From Sinorhizobium terangae (GTDB taxonomy: Bacteria; Pseudomonadota; Alphaproteobacteria; Rhizobiales; Rhizobiaceae), in the NCBI RefSeq assembly GCF_009601505.1, contig NZ_WITC01000100.1:1-64000 (forward strand): DNA of 64,000 nt, given 5' to 3'. Below, piece after piece: positions 18,414 to 26,163 of this stretch. Each line of letters starts with the position of its first letter. Within the stretch, counting starts at the first letter, position 1. The translations under genes were made by a program, and so were the position numbers. The notes beneath the pieces are model-generated. The model did no database searches, was not told the DNA's origin, and saw only the letters and a list, made by a program, of their open reading frames with translations.

Positions 18414-19178
18414 TTGACGAGAACACTCAAGGCGGCGCTTGTAACCGGCGGCGCCAAGCGCATCGGCAAGGCAATAGTTGAAGATCTCGTCGCGCACGGC
18501 TTCGCCGTCGCCATCCATGCAAACGGATCGATCGCAGAAGCAGATGCGCTGGCGAAGAGCCTCACTGCGAAAGGCGCCAAGGCGGTCGCGCTGAAAGCTG
18601 ACCTCACCGATTCGGCTGCCGCGTCACGGATCATCGCGGAGGCGACGGCTTTGGTTGGTCCGCTCGACCTGCTCGTCAACAATGCCTCGATCTTCAAGAA
18701 GGACAGTCTGGAGGAGTTCGACGAGGATGTTTGGGAGCGTCATTTCGCGCTGCACGTCAAGGCCCCTTCCCTGCTTGCGCGCGACTTTGCCCGGCAGCGG
18801 CCGGACGACGTTTCCGGCCTTATCGTCAACATCATAGACCAGCGCGTCTGGTCTCCAAATCCGCGCTTTTATTCCTATATGCTTTCCAAGTCTGCACTGT
18901 GGACGGCAACCAAGACGATGGCGCAGGCGCTTGCCCCGCATATTCGCGTCAACGGCATCGGACCGGGGCCGACACTGCCGAACGAACGGCAGAAACAGAG
19001 CGAATTCCAGGCGCAGGTCGACGCCCTGATCCTCAAGCGCGGTCCGGCGCTCGACGAGTTTGGACGCGCGATCCGCTTCCTTTTCGACACGCCGTCGGTT
19101 ACCGGACAGATGATCGCGCTTGACGGCGGCCAGCACCTTGCCTGGGAGACGCCGGATATTCGGGAGATAGTGGAATGA
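18414..19178 (+). CDS. SDR oxidoreductase resembling pteridine reductase (PTR1/FolM)
   Basis: 254 residues. The nucleotide motif is TGGAKRIG (residues 11-18), with Arg replacing the usual Gly of TGxxxGIG, as in PTR1 and FolM. The catalytic set is Asp142 (NIID), Tyr155 and Lys159; Asp in place of the classical SDR Ser, 13 residues before Tyr, is also the PTR1 arrangement. NNAS and RVNGIGPG are present. I infer NADPH-dependent reduction of a pterin or folate. The start is a TTG at 18414 behind GGGACGGGA; a TTG at 18354 is the other option. The stop overlaps uvrC (ATGA). Confidence 0.8.
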   Translation: MTRTLKAALVTGGAKRIGKAIVEDLVAHGFAVAIHANGSIAEADALAKSLTAKGAKAVALKADLTDSAAASRIIAEATALVGPLDLLVNNASIFKKDSLEEFDEDVWERHFALHVKAPSLLARDFARQRPDDVSGLIVNIIDQRVWSPNPRFYSYMLSKSALWTATKTMAQALAPHIRVNGIGPGPTLPNERQKQSEFQAQVDALILKRGPALDEFGRAIRFLFDTPSVTGQMIALDGGQHLAWETPDIREIVE

Positions 19179-21199
19179 ACGGGCAGACGCCCACCGATGG
19201 CGGCATCCTTTACGACGGCAGCGAAACCGATGACGACGACGATTTGCTCGATGTGACGGAAGGCGAGCGGCTGGCGCCGACGATCGATTGGGCGGAGAAC
19301 CGCGTCGAAACGCAAGGCCTCAAGGGCGCGGAGCTCATTCAGGCCTTCGTCAAGGTTTTGCCGAACGGCCCGGGCGTCTACCGCATGTTCAACGACGCCG
19401 GCGACGTGCTCTATGTCGGCAAGGCCCGCAGCCTCAAGAAGCGGGTGAACAACTACGCACAGGGCCGCGGCCATTCCAACCGCATTTCGCGGATGATTCG
19501 CGAGACGGCGAATATGGAGTTTGTCACGACGCGGACGGAGATCGAGGCGCTGCTGCTCGAAGCCAACCTCATCAAGCGGCTGCGTCCACGCTTCAACGTG
19601 CTTTTGCGCGACGACAAATCCTTCCCCTATATCGTCGTCACTGGCGACAGCAGGGCGCCGGCGGTCTTCAAGCATCGCGGGGCCCGCAGCCGCAAGGGCG
19701 ATTACTTCGGCCCCTTCGCCTCGGCCGGCGCCGTCGGACGGACGATCAACTCTCTGCAGCGCGCCTTTCTCTTGAGAACCTGCACGGACAGCGTATTCGA
19801 GACGCGCACCCGCCCCTGTCTGCTCTATCAGATCAAGCGCTGTTCGGCGCCTTGCACCGGCGAAATCAGCGATGCCGACTATGCGGAGCTCGTTCGCGAG
19901 GCAAAGGATTTTCTCTCCGGCAAGAGCCAGGCTGTGAAAGCGACGATCGCGGCCGCCATGAGCGAAGCATCGGAGAATCTCGATTTCGAGCGTGCCGCGC
20001 TCTACCGTGATCGCCTCGCGGCGCTCAGCCACGTACAGAGCTACCAGGGCATCAATCCGGCAGGTGTCGAGGAGGCGGACGTCTTCGCGATTCATCACGA
20101 AGGCGGGATTTCCTGCATACAGGTCTTCTTCTTCCGGACCGGACAGAACTGGGGAAACCGCGCCTATTTCCCGAAGGCCGATCCGTCGCTTCCTTCGTCG
20201 GAGGTCCTCAGCGCCTTTCTCGCCCAGTTCTACGACGACAAACCTTGTCCGCGGCAGATCCTGCTTTGCGAGGCGGTCGAGGAACAGGAGCTGCTCGGCC
20301 GGGCGCTCAGCGAGAAATCCGGCTACAAGGTATCGATCCTGGTGCCGCAGCGCGGCGAGAAGAAGGATCTCGTCGATCACGCGCTCGCAAACGCGCGCGA
20401 GGCCCATGGCCGCAAGCTTGCCGAGACGGCATCGCAAGCGCGGCTGCTCGAAGGCTTTGCCAGGACCTTCCACCTGGAACAGGTGCCGCGCCGCATCGAG
20501 ATCTACGACAACTCGCATATCATGGGTACGAATGCCGTCGGAGGCATGGTGGTCGCCGGTCCCGATGGTTTCGTCAAAGGCCAGTATCGCAAGTTCAACA
20601 TCAAATCGACCGATATCACTCCGGGCGACGACTTCGGGATGATGCGCGAGGTCATGACGCGGCGCTTCTCGCGCCTTCTGAAGGAGGAAGGCAAACCCGA
20701 TCGCAGCGCTGAACCCGGCGACGACAGCGCATTCCCGGCCTGGCCGGATGTCATCCTGATCGACGGCGGCCAGGGCCAGATGACCGCCGTCCGCGCGATA
20801 CTCAAGGAACTCGACGTCGAGGACTGCGTAACTGCAATCGGCGTTGCCAAGGGCGTCGATCGCGACGCCGGCCGCGAGCGCTTTTTCGCCGCGGGGCGCG
20901 AGAGCTTCACGCTGCCGCCGCGCGATCCGGTCCTCTATTTCATTCAGAGACTGCGCGACGAGGCGCATCGATTCGCCATCGGCTCGCACCGCGCCCGCAG
21001 GAAGAAGGAAATGGTCAAAAACCCCCTCGACGAAATCACCGGCATCGGGCCGACGCGCAAGCGCGCGCTGCTCACTCACTTCGGCACCGCCAAGGCGGTT
21101 TCCCGGGCGGGCATCAACGACCTGATGGCGGTCAACGGCATATCGGAAGCGGTCGCACGCCTCGTCTACGAACACTTTCACGAGGACGGCGTCAAATAG
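19175..21199 (+). CDS. uvrC: UvrABC excinuclease subunit C
   Basis: Makes both incisions around bulky DNA lesions in nucleotide excision repair. The 674 residues carry an N-terminal GIY-YIG nuclease ([26 protein letters not shown]), a [10 protein letters not shown] segment, a UVR motif (residues about 245-280), an RNase H-like C-terminal nuclease with DGGQGQM, and tandem helix-hairpin-helix near the end ([22 protein letters not shown]). An acidic N-terminal extension of about 45 residues precedes the nuclease. The start overlaps the reductase stop. Confidence 0.97.
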   Translation: MNGQTPTDGGILYDGSETDDDDDLLDVTEGERLAPTIDWAENRVETQGLKGAELIQAFVKVLPNGPGVYRMFNDAGDVLYVGKARSLKKRVNNYAQGRGHSNRISRMIRETANMEFVTTRTEIEALLLEANLIKRLRPRFNVLLRDDKSFPYIVVTGDSRAPAVFKHRGARSRKGDYFGPFASAGAVGRTINSLQRAFLLRTCTDSVFETRTRPCLLYQIKRCSAPCTGEISDADYAELVREAKDFLSGKSQAVKATIAAAMSEASENLDFERAALYRDRLAALSHVQSYQGINPAGVEEADVFAIHHEGGISCIQVFFFRTGQNWGNRAYFPKADPSLPSSEVLSAFLAQFYDDKPCPRQILLCEAVEEQELLGRALSEKSGYKVSILVPQRGEKKDLVDHALANAREAHGRKLAETASQARLLEGFARTFHLEQVPRRIEIYDNSHIMGTNAVGGMVVAGPDGFVKGQYRKFNIKSTDITPGDDFGMMREVMTRRFSRLLKEEGKPDRSAEPGDDSAFPAWPDVILIDGGQGQMTAVRAILKELDVEDCVTAIGVAKGVDRDAGRERFFAAGRESFTLPPRDPVLYFIQRLRDEAHRFAIGSHRARRKKEMVKNPLDEITGIGPTRKRALLTHFGTAKAVSRAGINDLMAVNGISEAVARLVYEHFHEDGVK

Positions 21200-21454
21200 T
21201 GCCCGGCAGCGCCGCGCGCCCGATCCAGGCATCATGGCAGTGCACGACAATTCAGCCTGCGTTCAGATGAAATCCGCCAAATATGACAACCGGTACACAA
21301 TGACCTGTTGACCTTATGGTCGCAAAGTCATTCTGTACACCTGAAACCCGGTGGGGATGAGGAAAGGCGTCCGGCGCCTTCCGCCCGCATCCCGCTCCGA
21401 CCGTTAGAATCGATCGCGCCGATAACCCCAGATCGCGGGAAATGAGGGATTGTC
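21200..21454. other. Intergenic region between uvrC and pgsA
   Basis: 255 bases with no gene. A hairpin AAGGCG/CGCCTT near 21364-21380 could weaken read-through from uvrC. The rest should hold the pgsA promoter; no clear boxes seen. Confidence 0.4.
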
Positions 21455-22063
21455 GTGTCCAGAGAAACCGAGTCCATGCCAACGCCCATCGCCTATAGCG
21501 TCCCGAATCTGCTGACCTATTTCCGTATCCTGATCGTGCCGCTGATCGTTTTCTGCTTCTTCGTCGAGGGTCGCCTCCACAGCTCGGATTTCGCACGCTG
21601 GACCGCGCTCGTCCTGTTCATCACCGCCTCGATTACGGATTTCTTCGATGGCTATCTTGCGCGCGTCTGGAAGCAGACGTCGAATATCGGCCGGATGCTG
21701 GATCCGATCGCCGACAAGCTGTTGGTCGCGTCGATCCTGCTTCTCGTTGCCGCCGACGGCACGATCGCGGGTTGGTCGATCTGGGCCGCGATCATCATTC
21801 TCTGCCGCGAGATTCTCGTATCCGGCCTGCGCGAATATCTGGCTGCGCTGAAGGTCAGCGTGCCGGTAACACGCATCGCAAAGTGGAAGACGACGATCCA
21901 GATGGTGGCGATCGCCTTCCTGCTGGCCGGGCCGGCCGGTGACAAGGTCGTTCCCTATATCACCGAGGCCGGCATTGTGCTTCTGTGGATCGCGGCTGCA
22001 ATCACCCTCTATACCGGCTATGATTATTTCCGAGCCGGTTTGAAACATGTGGTCAATGAATGA
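21455..22063 (+). CDS. pgsA: CDP-diacylglycerol--glycerol-3-phosphate 3-phosphatidyltransferase
   Basis: Makes phosphatidylglycerol phosphate, the precursor of PG (and so of the lysyl-PG made by LpiA). The CDP-alcohol phosphatidyltransferase signature is complete: D-G-x2-A-R-x8-G-x3-D-x3-D in the stretch from DGYLAR to LDPIADK, followed by several membrane helices. 202 residues from the GTG at 21455, which has a well placed GAGGGA; an ATG at 21476 has a weaker site. The stop overlaps the moaD start. Confidence 0.95.
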   Translation: MSRETESMPTPIAYSVPNLLTYFRILIVPLIVFCFFVEGRLHSSDFARWTALVLFITASITDFFDGYLARVWKQTSNIGRMLDPIADKLLVASILLLVAADGTIAGWSIWAAIIILCREILVSGLREYLAALKVSVPVTRIAKWKTTIQMVAIAFLLAGPAGDKVVPYITEAGIVLLWIAAAITLYTGYDYFRAGLKHVVNE

Positions 22064-22320
22064 ATACGATCAACCTCGTCTATTTTTCCTGGGTGCGGGA
22101 ACGTATCGGCAAGGGTGAGGAAACGCTGGAGCTTCCGGCGAATGTGGTGACCGTCGCCGATCTGCTTGCGCATCTGAAAACGCTCGGCGAGCAATACGAG
22201 GTGGCGCTCGAACACCAGAACGTCATTCGCGCGGCGATCAACCAGGAGCATGTCGACCACGATGAGCCAATTGCCGGCGCGCGTGAGATCGCCCTCTTCC
22301 CGCCGATGACCGGCGGTTGA
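22060..22320 (+). CDS. moaD: Molybdopterin synthase small subunit (sulfur carrier)
   Basis: An 86-residue ubiquitin-like sulfur carrier ending in the essential Gly-Gly (PPMTGG), which is thiocarboxylated to donate sulfur to precursor Z. Start overlaps the pgsA stop (ATGA), and moaE begins four bases after its stop. Likely feeds enzymes such as the oxidoreductase at 12.5-14.6 kb. Confidence 0.95.
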   Translation: MNTINLVYFSWVRERIGKGEETLELPANVVTVADLLAHLKTLGEQYEVALEHQNVIRAAINQEHVDHDEPIAGAREIALFPPMTGG

Positions 22321-22324
22321 GGCG

Positions 22325-22795
22325 ATGACTTCCCCCGTCACCGTCCGCGTCCAGTGCGAAGACTTCGACCTCGCCGCCGAAGTTTCCGCGCTTTCTCGCG
22401 ACCGCGCGGACATTGGCGCGGTTGTGACGTTCTCGGGGCTTTGCCGCGACGAGGCGGGCGCACTTAGCGCGCTTGAGCTGGAGCATTATCCCGGCATGGC
22501 CGAGGCGGAAATCGAACGCATTTGCCGTGAGGCGATCAAGCGTTTCGGCCTGCAGGCGGCGACAGCCATCCATCGCTTCGGCAAGATCATGCCGGGCGAA
22601 AATATCGTGCTTGTGGTGACGGCCTCGTCGCACCGACAGGCGGCCTTCGACGGCGCCAACTTTATCATGGATTTCCTGAAGACATCGGCCCCCTTCTGGA
22701 AGAAGGAGCACCATGCCGATGGCAGCGCCGGCGGCTGGGTCAGCGCCAAGGACGCCGACGACACCGCCCGGGACCGCTGGTCGCAAAAGAACTGA
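22325..22795 (+). CDS. moaE: Molybdopterin synthase catalytic subunit
   Basis: 156 residues; converts precursor Z to molybdopterin with MoaD. Family features: GAVVTFSGLCRDE, LELEHYPGMAE, the HRFGKIMPGENIVLV segment, and catalytic-pocket lysines in DFLKTSAPFWKKE. Its stop directly abuts the stop of the convergent permease gene (TGA then TCA on the plus strand), leaving no spacer for a terminator. Confidence 0.96.
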   Translation: MTSPVTVRVQCEDFDLAAEVSALSRDRADIGAVVTFSGLCRDEAGALSALELEHYPGMAEAEIERICREAIKRFGLQAATAIHRFGKIMPGENIVLVVTASSHRQAAFDGANFIMDFLKTSAPFWKKEHHADGSAGGWVSAKDADDTARDRWSQKN

Positions 22796-23692
22796 TCAGG
22801 GAATGACCTTTTCCCGGCGCGTCACGACCAGCACGATCACCAGAAAGCCGAAGATAGCGAAATCCCGCCACAGGATCGGGCCGTAGGCGCTCCACAGCGT
22901 TTCGAGCAGGCCGACCCCGGCTGCTCCGAGGGCGGCGAACAGTGGTGCTGTCTGCCCCCCGATTGCGGCAATGAACAGGACCTTGACGCCGAAGGTCAGG
23001 CCCGTCCCGAAATCCATGTTGCCATAGTAGGAAGCGGCAAGGATTCCGCAGAACGCAGCAATCAGCGACGCCGTGCCATAGGCAACGATGTAGACGGTTG
23101 CGGGGTCGATGCCGCAAAGCGCCGCGGCCTCGCGATCCTCCGAAACGGCGCGCCAGTAGCGCCCCGCATAGGAGTGGGTAAGCAGCCAATGGCCGCCGGC
23201 GACCAGCGCCACCATCAGCGCGGTATTGATGAGTTGGACGGCGGTGAGTGCAACCGGAAACTCGGGGCTCGGCCAGAACACGATGACCTGGTTCAGGAAG
23301 GGCGGCAGCCAAAGGCTTCGCGTGTTGGACGCGAGCCGCGCCGTTTCCATGAGTACCAGCAGACTGCCGAGCGAAGCGACGACGACGGCATTGGCCGAGG
23401 AAAACGCCAGCGGCCGCATGACATAGCGCCCGGCGACCAGACCGGCGCCAAGTCCGAATGTCAGTGCCGCCGCCGCCCCGACACCAAGTGCGGCCGGCAG
23501 GACCAGCCAGAGCCGATCCCAGCCGAAATCTGCGAAAAGCACGAACATCTGACCGGCGAACGCAAAGAGCGCGCCGTAGGTGAGGTCCGCCCTCCGCGTG
23601 ACCGCAAAGGCAATCGCGTAACCGAAGGCCAGCGCCGCATAGAGCGCGGCGACGGGTACGGCGTTGGCTATCTGCTGAAGAAAGTAGGCCAT
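22796..23692 (-). CDS. LivH-type branched-chain amino acid ABC permease, orphan
   Basis: A 298-residue inner-membrane permease with about eight helices, of the LivH side of the LIV family: N-terminal ANAVPVAALYAALAFGYAI, ATPase-contact loop around SEDREAAALCGID, and GLTFGVKVLFIAAIGG. No binding protein, LivM or ATPase is next to it, so partners must be encoded elsewhere or the gene is a remnant. The ATG at 23692 is chosen over 23719. It is divergent from a CGNR regulator across a 67-base gap that contains a perfect palindrome, so that regulator probably controls it. Substrate unknown. Confidence 0.82.
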   Translation of the reverse strand: MAYFLQQIANAVPVAALYAALAFGYAIAFAVTRRADLTYGALFAFAGQMFVLFADFGWDRLWLVLPAALGVGAAAALTFGLGAGLVAGRYVMRPLAFSSANAVVVASLGSLLVLMETARLASNTRSLWLPPFLNQVIVFWPSPEFPVALTAVQLINTALMVALVAGGHWLLTHSYAGRYWRAVSEDREAAALCGIDPATVYIVAYGTASLIAAFCGILAASYYGNMDFGTGLTFGVKVLFIAAIGGQTAPLFAALGAAGVGLLETLWSAYGPILWRDFAIFGFLVIVLVVTRREKVIP

Positions 23693-23721
23693 GGCACATC
23701 CGCGTGGTGACACAAGCAATA

Positions 23722-23749
23722 TAACTGGTAATATCTGTTTTACCAGTTA
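23722..23749. promoter_or_regulatory. Palindromic operator candidate, CGNR regulator/permease gap
   Basis: Perfect inverted repeat: TAACTGGTAA (23722-23731) and TTACCAGTTA (23740-23749) with an eight-base spacer. It lies 29 bases before the permease start and 10 before the regulator start, where a dimeric repressor would cover both promoters. Best reading: binding site of the adjacent CGNR zinc-finger protein. Confidence 0.75.
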
Positions 23750-23759
23750 GGATTTCCGC

Positions 23760-24320
23760 ATGAGCTTCACTTGGACCGCACATAGATTCTCGGGCGGCGC
23801 GCTGGCGCTGGATATCGCCAATTCCGTGGTTCTGCGCTTCGATCCCGAGCGTCGGATCGACCGCTTCGCGGATCCCGCGGCGATGGACTCCTTTGCCGAG
23901 GCCGCAAGTCTCTACAGCGCCGAAAGGGAGCGTTTCGGCACGCTTGCTCCGGCGCCGCCGGAGAACCGGAAATCACTCATCGGATTGCGCGAGGCGACGG
24001 ACCGCCATTTTCGGGCGCAAGTCGAGGCCGAAGACCGGCCTGATCTGCTGGCAGACCTGCTCGAGGCGATTGCCGCCGTCTTGCGTCGGCCAGCGGGCAA
24101 CAGCCGAGGCACATCGCTCGATGTGGCGACGGCGCATTCGGCACTCAGCCTTATCGCCAATCCCGAGCCGGACCGCCTGAAGATATGCCCCAATTGCTGC
24201 TGGCTGTTTCTCGACCGCAGCCGCAACAAAAGCCGCACCTGGTGCGACATGGCGGTCTGCGGCAACCGCACGAAGGCAAGGCGTCATTATCGCCGCAACA
24301 GGCAGGGAGTTCAGCCATGA
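23760..24320 (+). CDS. CGNR zinc-finger protein (ABATE domain), predicted regulator
   Basis: 186 residues. The N-terminal ABATE domain begins with FSGGALALDIANSVV. The C-terminal zinc finger has CPNCCWLF, then the conserved SRTWCDMAVCGNR followed by a basic KARRHYRR tail suited to DNA binding; the cysteine pairs should hold zinc. The family is predicted to be transcriptional regulators. It is divergent from the permease across the palindrome and overlaps the lipoprotein gene behind it (ATGA), so it probably controls both itself and the permease. Confidence 0.85.
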   Translation: MSFTWTAHRFSGGALALDIANSVVLRFDPERRIDRFADPAAMDSFAEAASLYSAERERFGTLAPAPPENRKSLIGLREATDRHFRAQVEAEDRPDLLADLLEAIAAVLRRPAGNSRGTSLDVATAHSALSLIANPEPDRLKICPNCCWLFLDRSRNKSRTWCDMAVCGNRTKARRHYRRNRQGVQP

Positions 24321-24820
24321 AACGCGTCATCCTATCCGCTCTCTTTGCCGCGGCGGTGCTTGCCGGCTGCCAGCGCGAAGCCGGGCCGGACCCGCTGAAG
24401 TTGACCGGCAAGATGTTTGTCTTCAACTACCGGCTTGCCTACGCCGCCTACATGATCACGCTCAACAAGACGGAGCCGGTACCGGACGGCAGCGTCGTCG
24501 TGGCCCGTTTCGAAAACCCGGCCGGTGGTGAGGCATTAACACTGGAACGAAAACTTTTTCCGAAGCTCGACAAGGTGGTGCTGGAGAGTCCGGATATAAC
24601 TTGCGTCAAGAAAGAGAAGCCTTATGCGGTGACGATCGAGGTCAGGGGTCCCGATGGCGCCACGCTTCAGAAATTGGAAACAACCGTCGTTTCCGACGTC
24701 GATCAGGACATCATGCCGGCGAAGCCGTTGGTCGAGGGACCGGCCTACGACAAGAACCCGGAGGTCTTCGTCGGCGGCAGGGCGCCGGAGCGCTTCGAGA
24801 CGGCGGCCTGCCCGACGTGA
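24317..24820 (+). CDS. Predicted lipoprotein of unknown function
   Basis: 167 residues with a lipoprotein signal peptide: MKRVILSALFAAAVLAGC, lipobox LAGC. The mature part looks like a beta-rich domain; two further cysteines (ITC at about 95 and C near the end). I do not recognise the family. Translationally coupled to the CGNR regulator by a four-base overlap, which suggests a shared role. A function in substrate capture for the permease is guesswork. Confidence 0.75.
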   Translation: MKRVILSALFAAAVLAGCQREAGPDPLKLTGKMFVFNYRLAYAAYMITLNKTEPVPDGSVVVARFENPAGGEALTLERKLFPKLDKVVLESPDITCVKKEKPYAVTIEVRGPDGATLQKLETTVVSDVDQDIMPAKPLVEGPAYDKNPEVFVGGRAPERFETAACPT

Positions 24821-24872
24821 CATGCAGCAAGCATGACTTTGTTCCGGAACCACCTGCGACGTTCAGCAAAAA

Positions 24873-24894
24873 ACCGGGGCGTCGCCACCCCGGT
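24873..24894 (-). terminator. Rho-independent terminator of ndk
   Basis: ACCGGGG (24873-24879) and CCCCGGT (24888-24894) form a hairpin that is followed on the minus strand by a run of T. It stands 49 bases past the ndk stop and also lies downstream of the convergent lipoprotein gene. Confidence 0.8.
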
Positions 24895-24942
24895 TCCGAA
24901 GAGTCTTTTCAAGCCTTTGCCGGCCGAAACGAAGAAAGTGAA

Positions 24943-25365
24943 TCAGCCGACGATCTCGGTGCCGGAGAACCAGTAGGCGATTTCCTCGGCCGCCGTTTCC
25001 GGAGCATCCGAACCGTGGACCGAGTTCTCGCCGATCGACAGGGCATGGACCTTGCGGATGGTGCCTTCTGCGGCGTTTGCCGGATTGGTGGCGCCCATGA
25101 CTTCGCGGTTCTTGGCAATGGCGTTCTCGCCTTCGAGGACCTGAACAATGGTCGGGCCGGAGGACATGAACTCGACCAGTTCTCCGAAGAACGGGCGTTC
25201 CTTGTGTACGGCGTAGAAGCCTTCAGCTTCGCGGCGGCTCATCCAGACGCGCTTCGAAGCGACGACGCGCAGGCCGGCATCTTCCAGCATCTTGGTGATG
25301 GCACCGGTCAGGTTGCGCTTCGTCGCGTCCGGCTTGATCATCGAGAAAGTACGTTCAATCGCCAT
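24943..25365 (-). CDS. ndk: Nucleoside diphosphate kinase
   Basis: Balances NTP pools by transferring the gamma phosphate through a phospho-histidine. 140 residues, the standard size; catalytic His117 in NSVHGSD, N-terminal [14 protein letters not shown]. The ATG at 25365 is the canonical start; the extra 13 residues upstream are not conserved in the family. The 5' leader contains a small hairpin (TGGCGG 25394-25399 with CCGCCA 25408-25413). Single-gene unit. Confidence 0.97.
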   Translation of the reverse strand: MAIERTFSMIKPDATKRNLTGAITKMLEDAGLRVVASKRVWMSRREAEGFYAVHKERPFFGELVEFMSSGPTIVQVLEGENAIAKNREVMGATNPANAAEGTIRKVHALSIGENSVHGSDAPETAAEEIAYWFSGTEIVG

Positions 25366-25650
25366 TGGCTCAGATCCCTTGTTTCTTGAGAAGTGGCGGT
25401 TCATTAGCCGCCAATTCCGTGCAAAACAAGGGGGCGCGGCGATGTTTCGGCCCGGCTGGTGCGAGTTTCATGCCGCTGTCACGGAACGCCGGGACCCCGC
25501 GAAGATCGAGGCGGCAGTCGGACAAGCCGTCGTACTCAGCACGCAGGCCCCCGCACCACGACGCGGATCAAATCAGCATAATTCATAAGTGACATTCGAC
25601 ACAGGAATGCCGATTTGCTTTAGGTTGACCCGACCATAGAGGGATTACCA

Positions 25651-26163
25651 ATGCTCGACCATTTTCGCATGTTCGCCGACTACAACCGTTGGGCCAACCG
25701 GCGGCTCTACACCGCAGCAGCCGAGCTTTCGGATGCGGAGTTCCGCCAGAACAAAGGCGCGTTCTTCGGCTCGCTCCACGGGACGCTCAACCACTTGCTG
25801 GCAGCCGATCGCATCTGGATGAAACGGTTCACCAAAGAGGGCGAAGCTCCCTCGGCGCTCGACGCGATCCTCCACGACGACCTCGCCGGCTTGACGGCGG
25901 CACGCGTGGCGGAAGACGGGCGCATCGTCGCCTGGACCGACGGCCTCGACGAGACCCGCCTGGCGGCGCCAATCACTTATTCGCCGCTCAGCGTGCCAGG
26001 CGAAATCACGCAGAGGCTGGGACCAACGCTCGCACACTTCTTCAACCACCAGACCCACCACCGCGGCCAGGCGCATGCGACCTTAACCGCACTCGGACGA
26101 CCGTCATTGACGCTGGACCTGGTTTTCTTCCTGCGGACCGATGGCCAGAAGTGGGCGGACTGA
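25651..26163 (+). CDS. DinB family metal-binding protein
   Basis: A 170-residue four-helix bundle with the DinB metal triad: a histidine in LHGTLNHLLAADRIW and a pair in FFNHQTHHRGQAH. Family members include thiol S-transferases and damage-inducible proteins of unknown activity, so the substrate is not known. Its last 60 bases overlap, tail to tail, the 3' end of the convergent fusion-protein gene. Confidence 0.85.
   Translation: MLDHFRMFADYNRWANRRLYTAAAELSDAEFRQNKGAFFGSLHGTLNHLLAADRIWMKRFTKEGEAPSALDAILHDDLAGLTAARVAEDGRIVAWTDGLDETRLAAPITYSPLSVPGEITQRLGPTLAHFFNHQTHHRGQAHATLTALGRPSLTLDLVFFLRTDGQKWAD

Noticed and set aside
18875..21250. 791-codon open frame on the minus strand
   Set aside because: Lies opposite uvrC and the reductase gene, which are certain; composition is that of a shadow frame.
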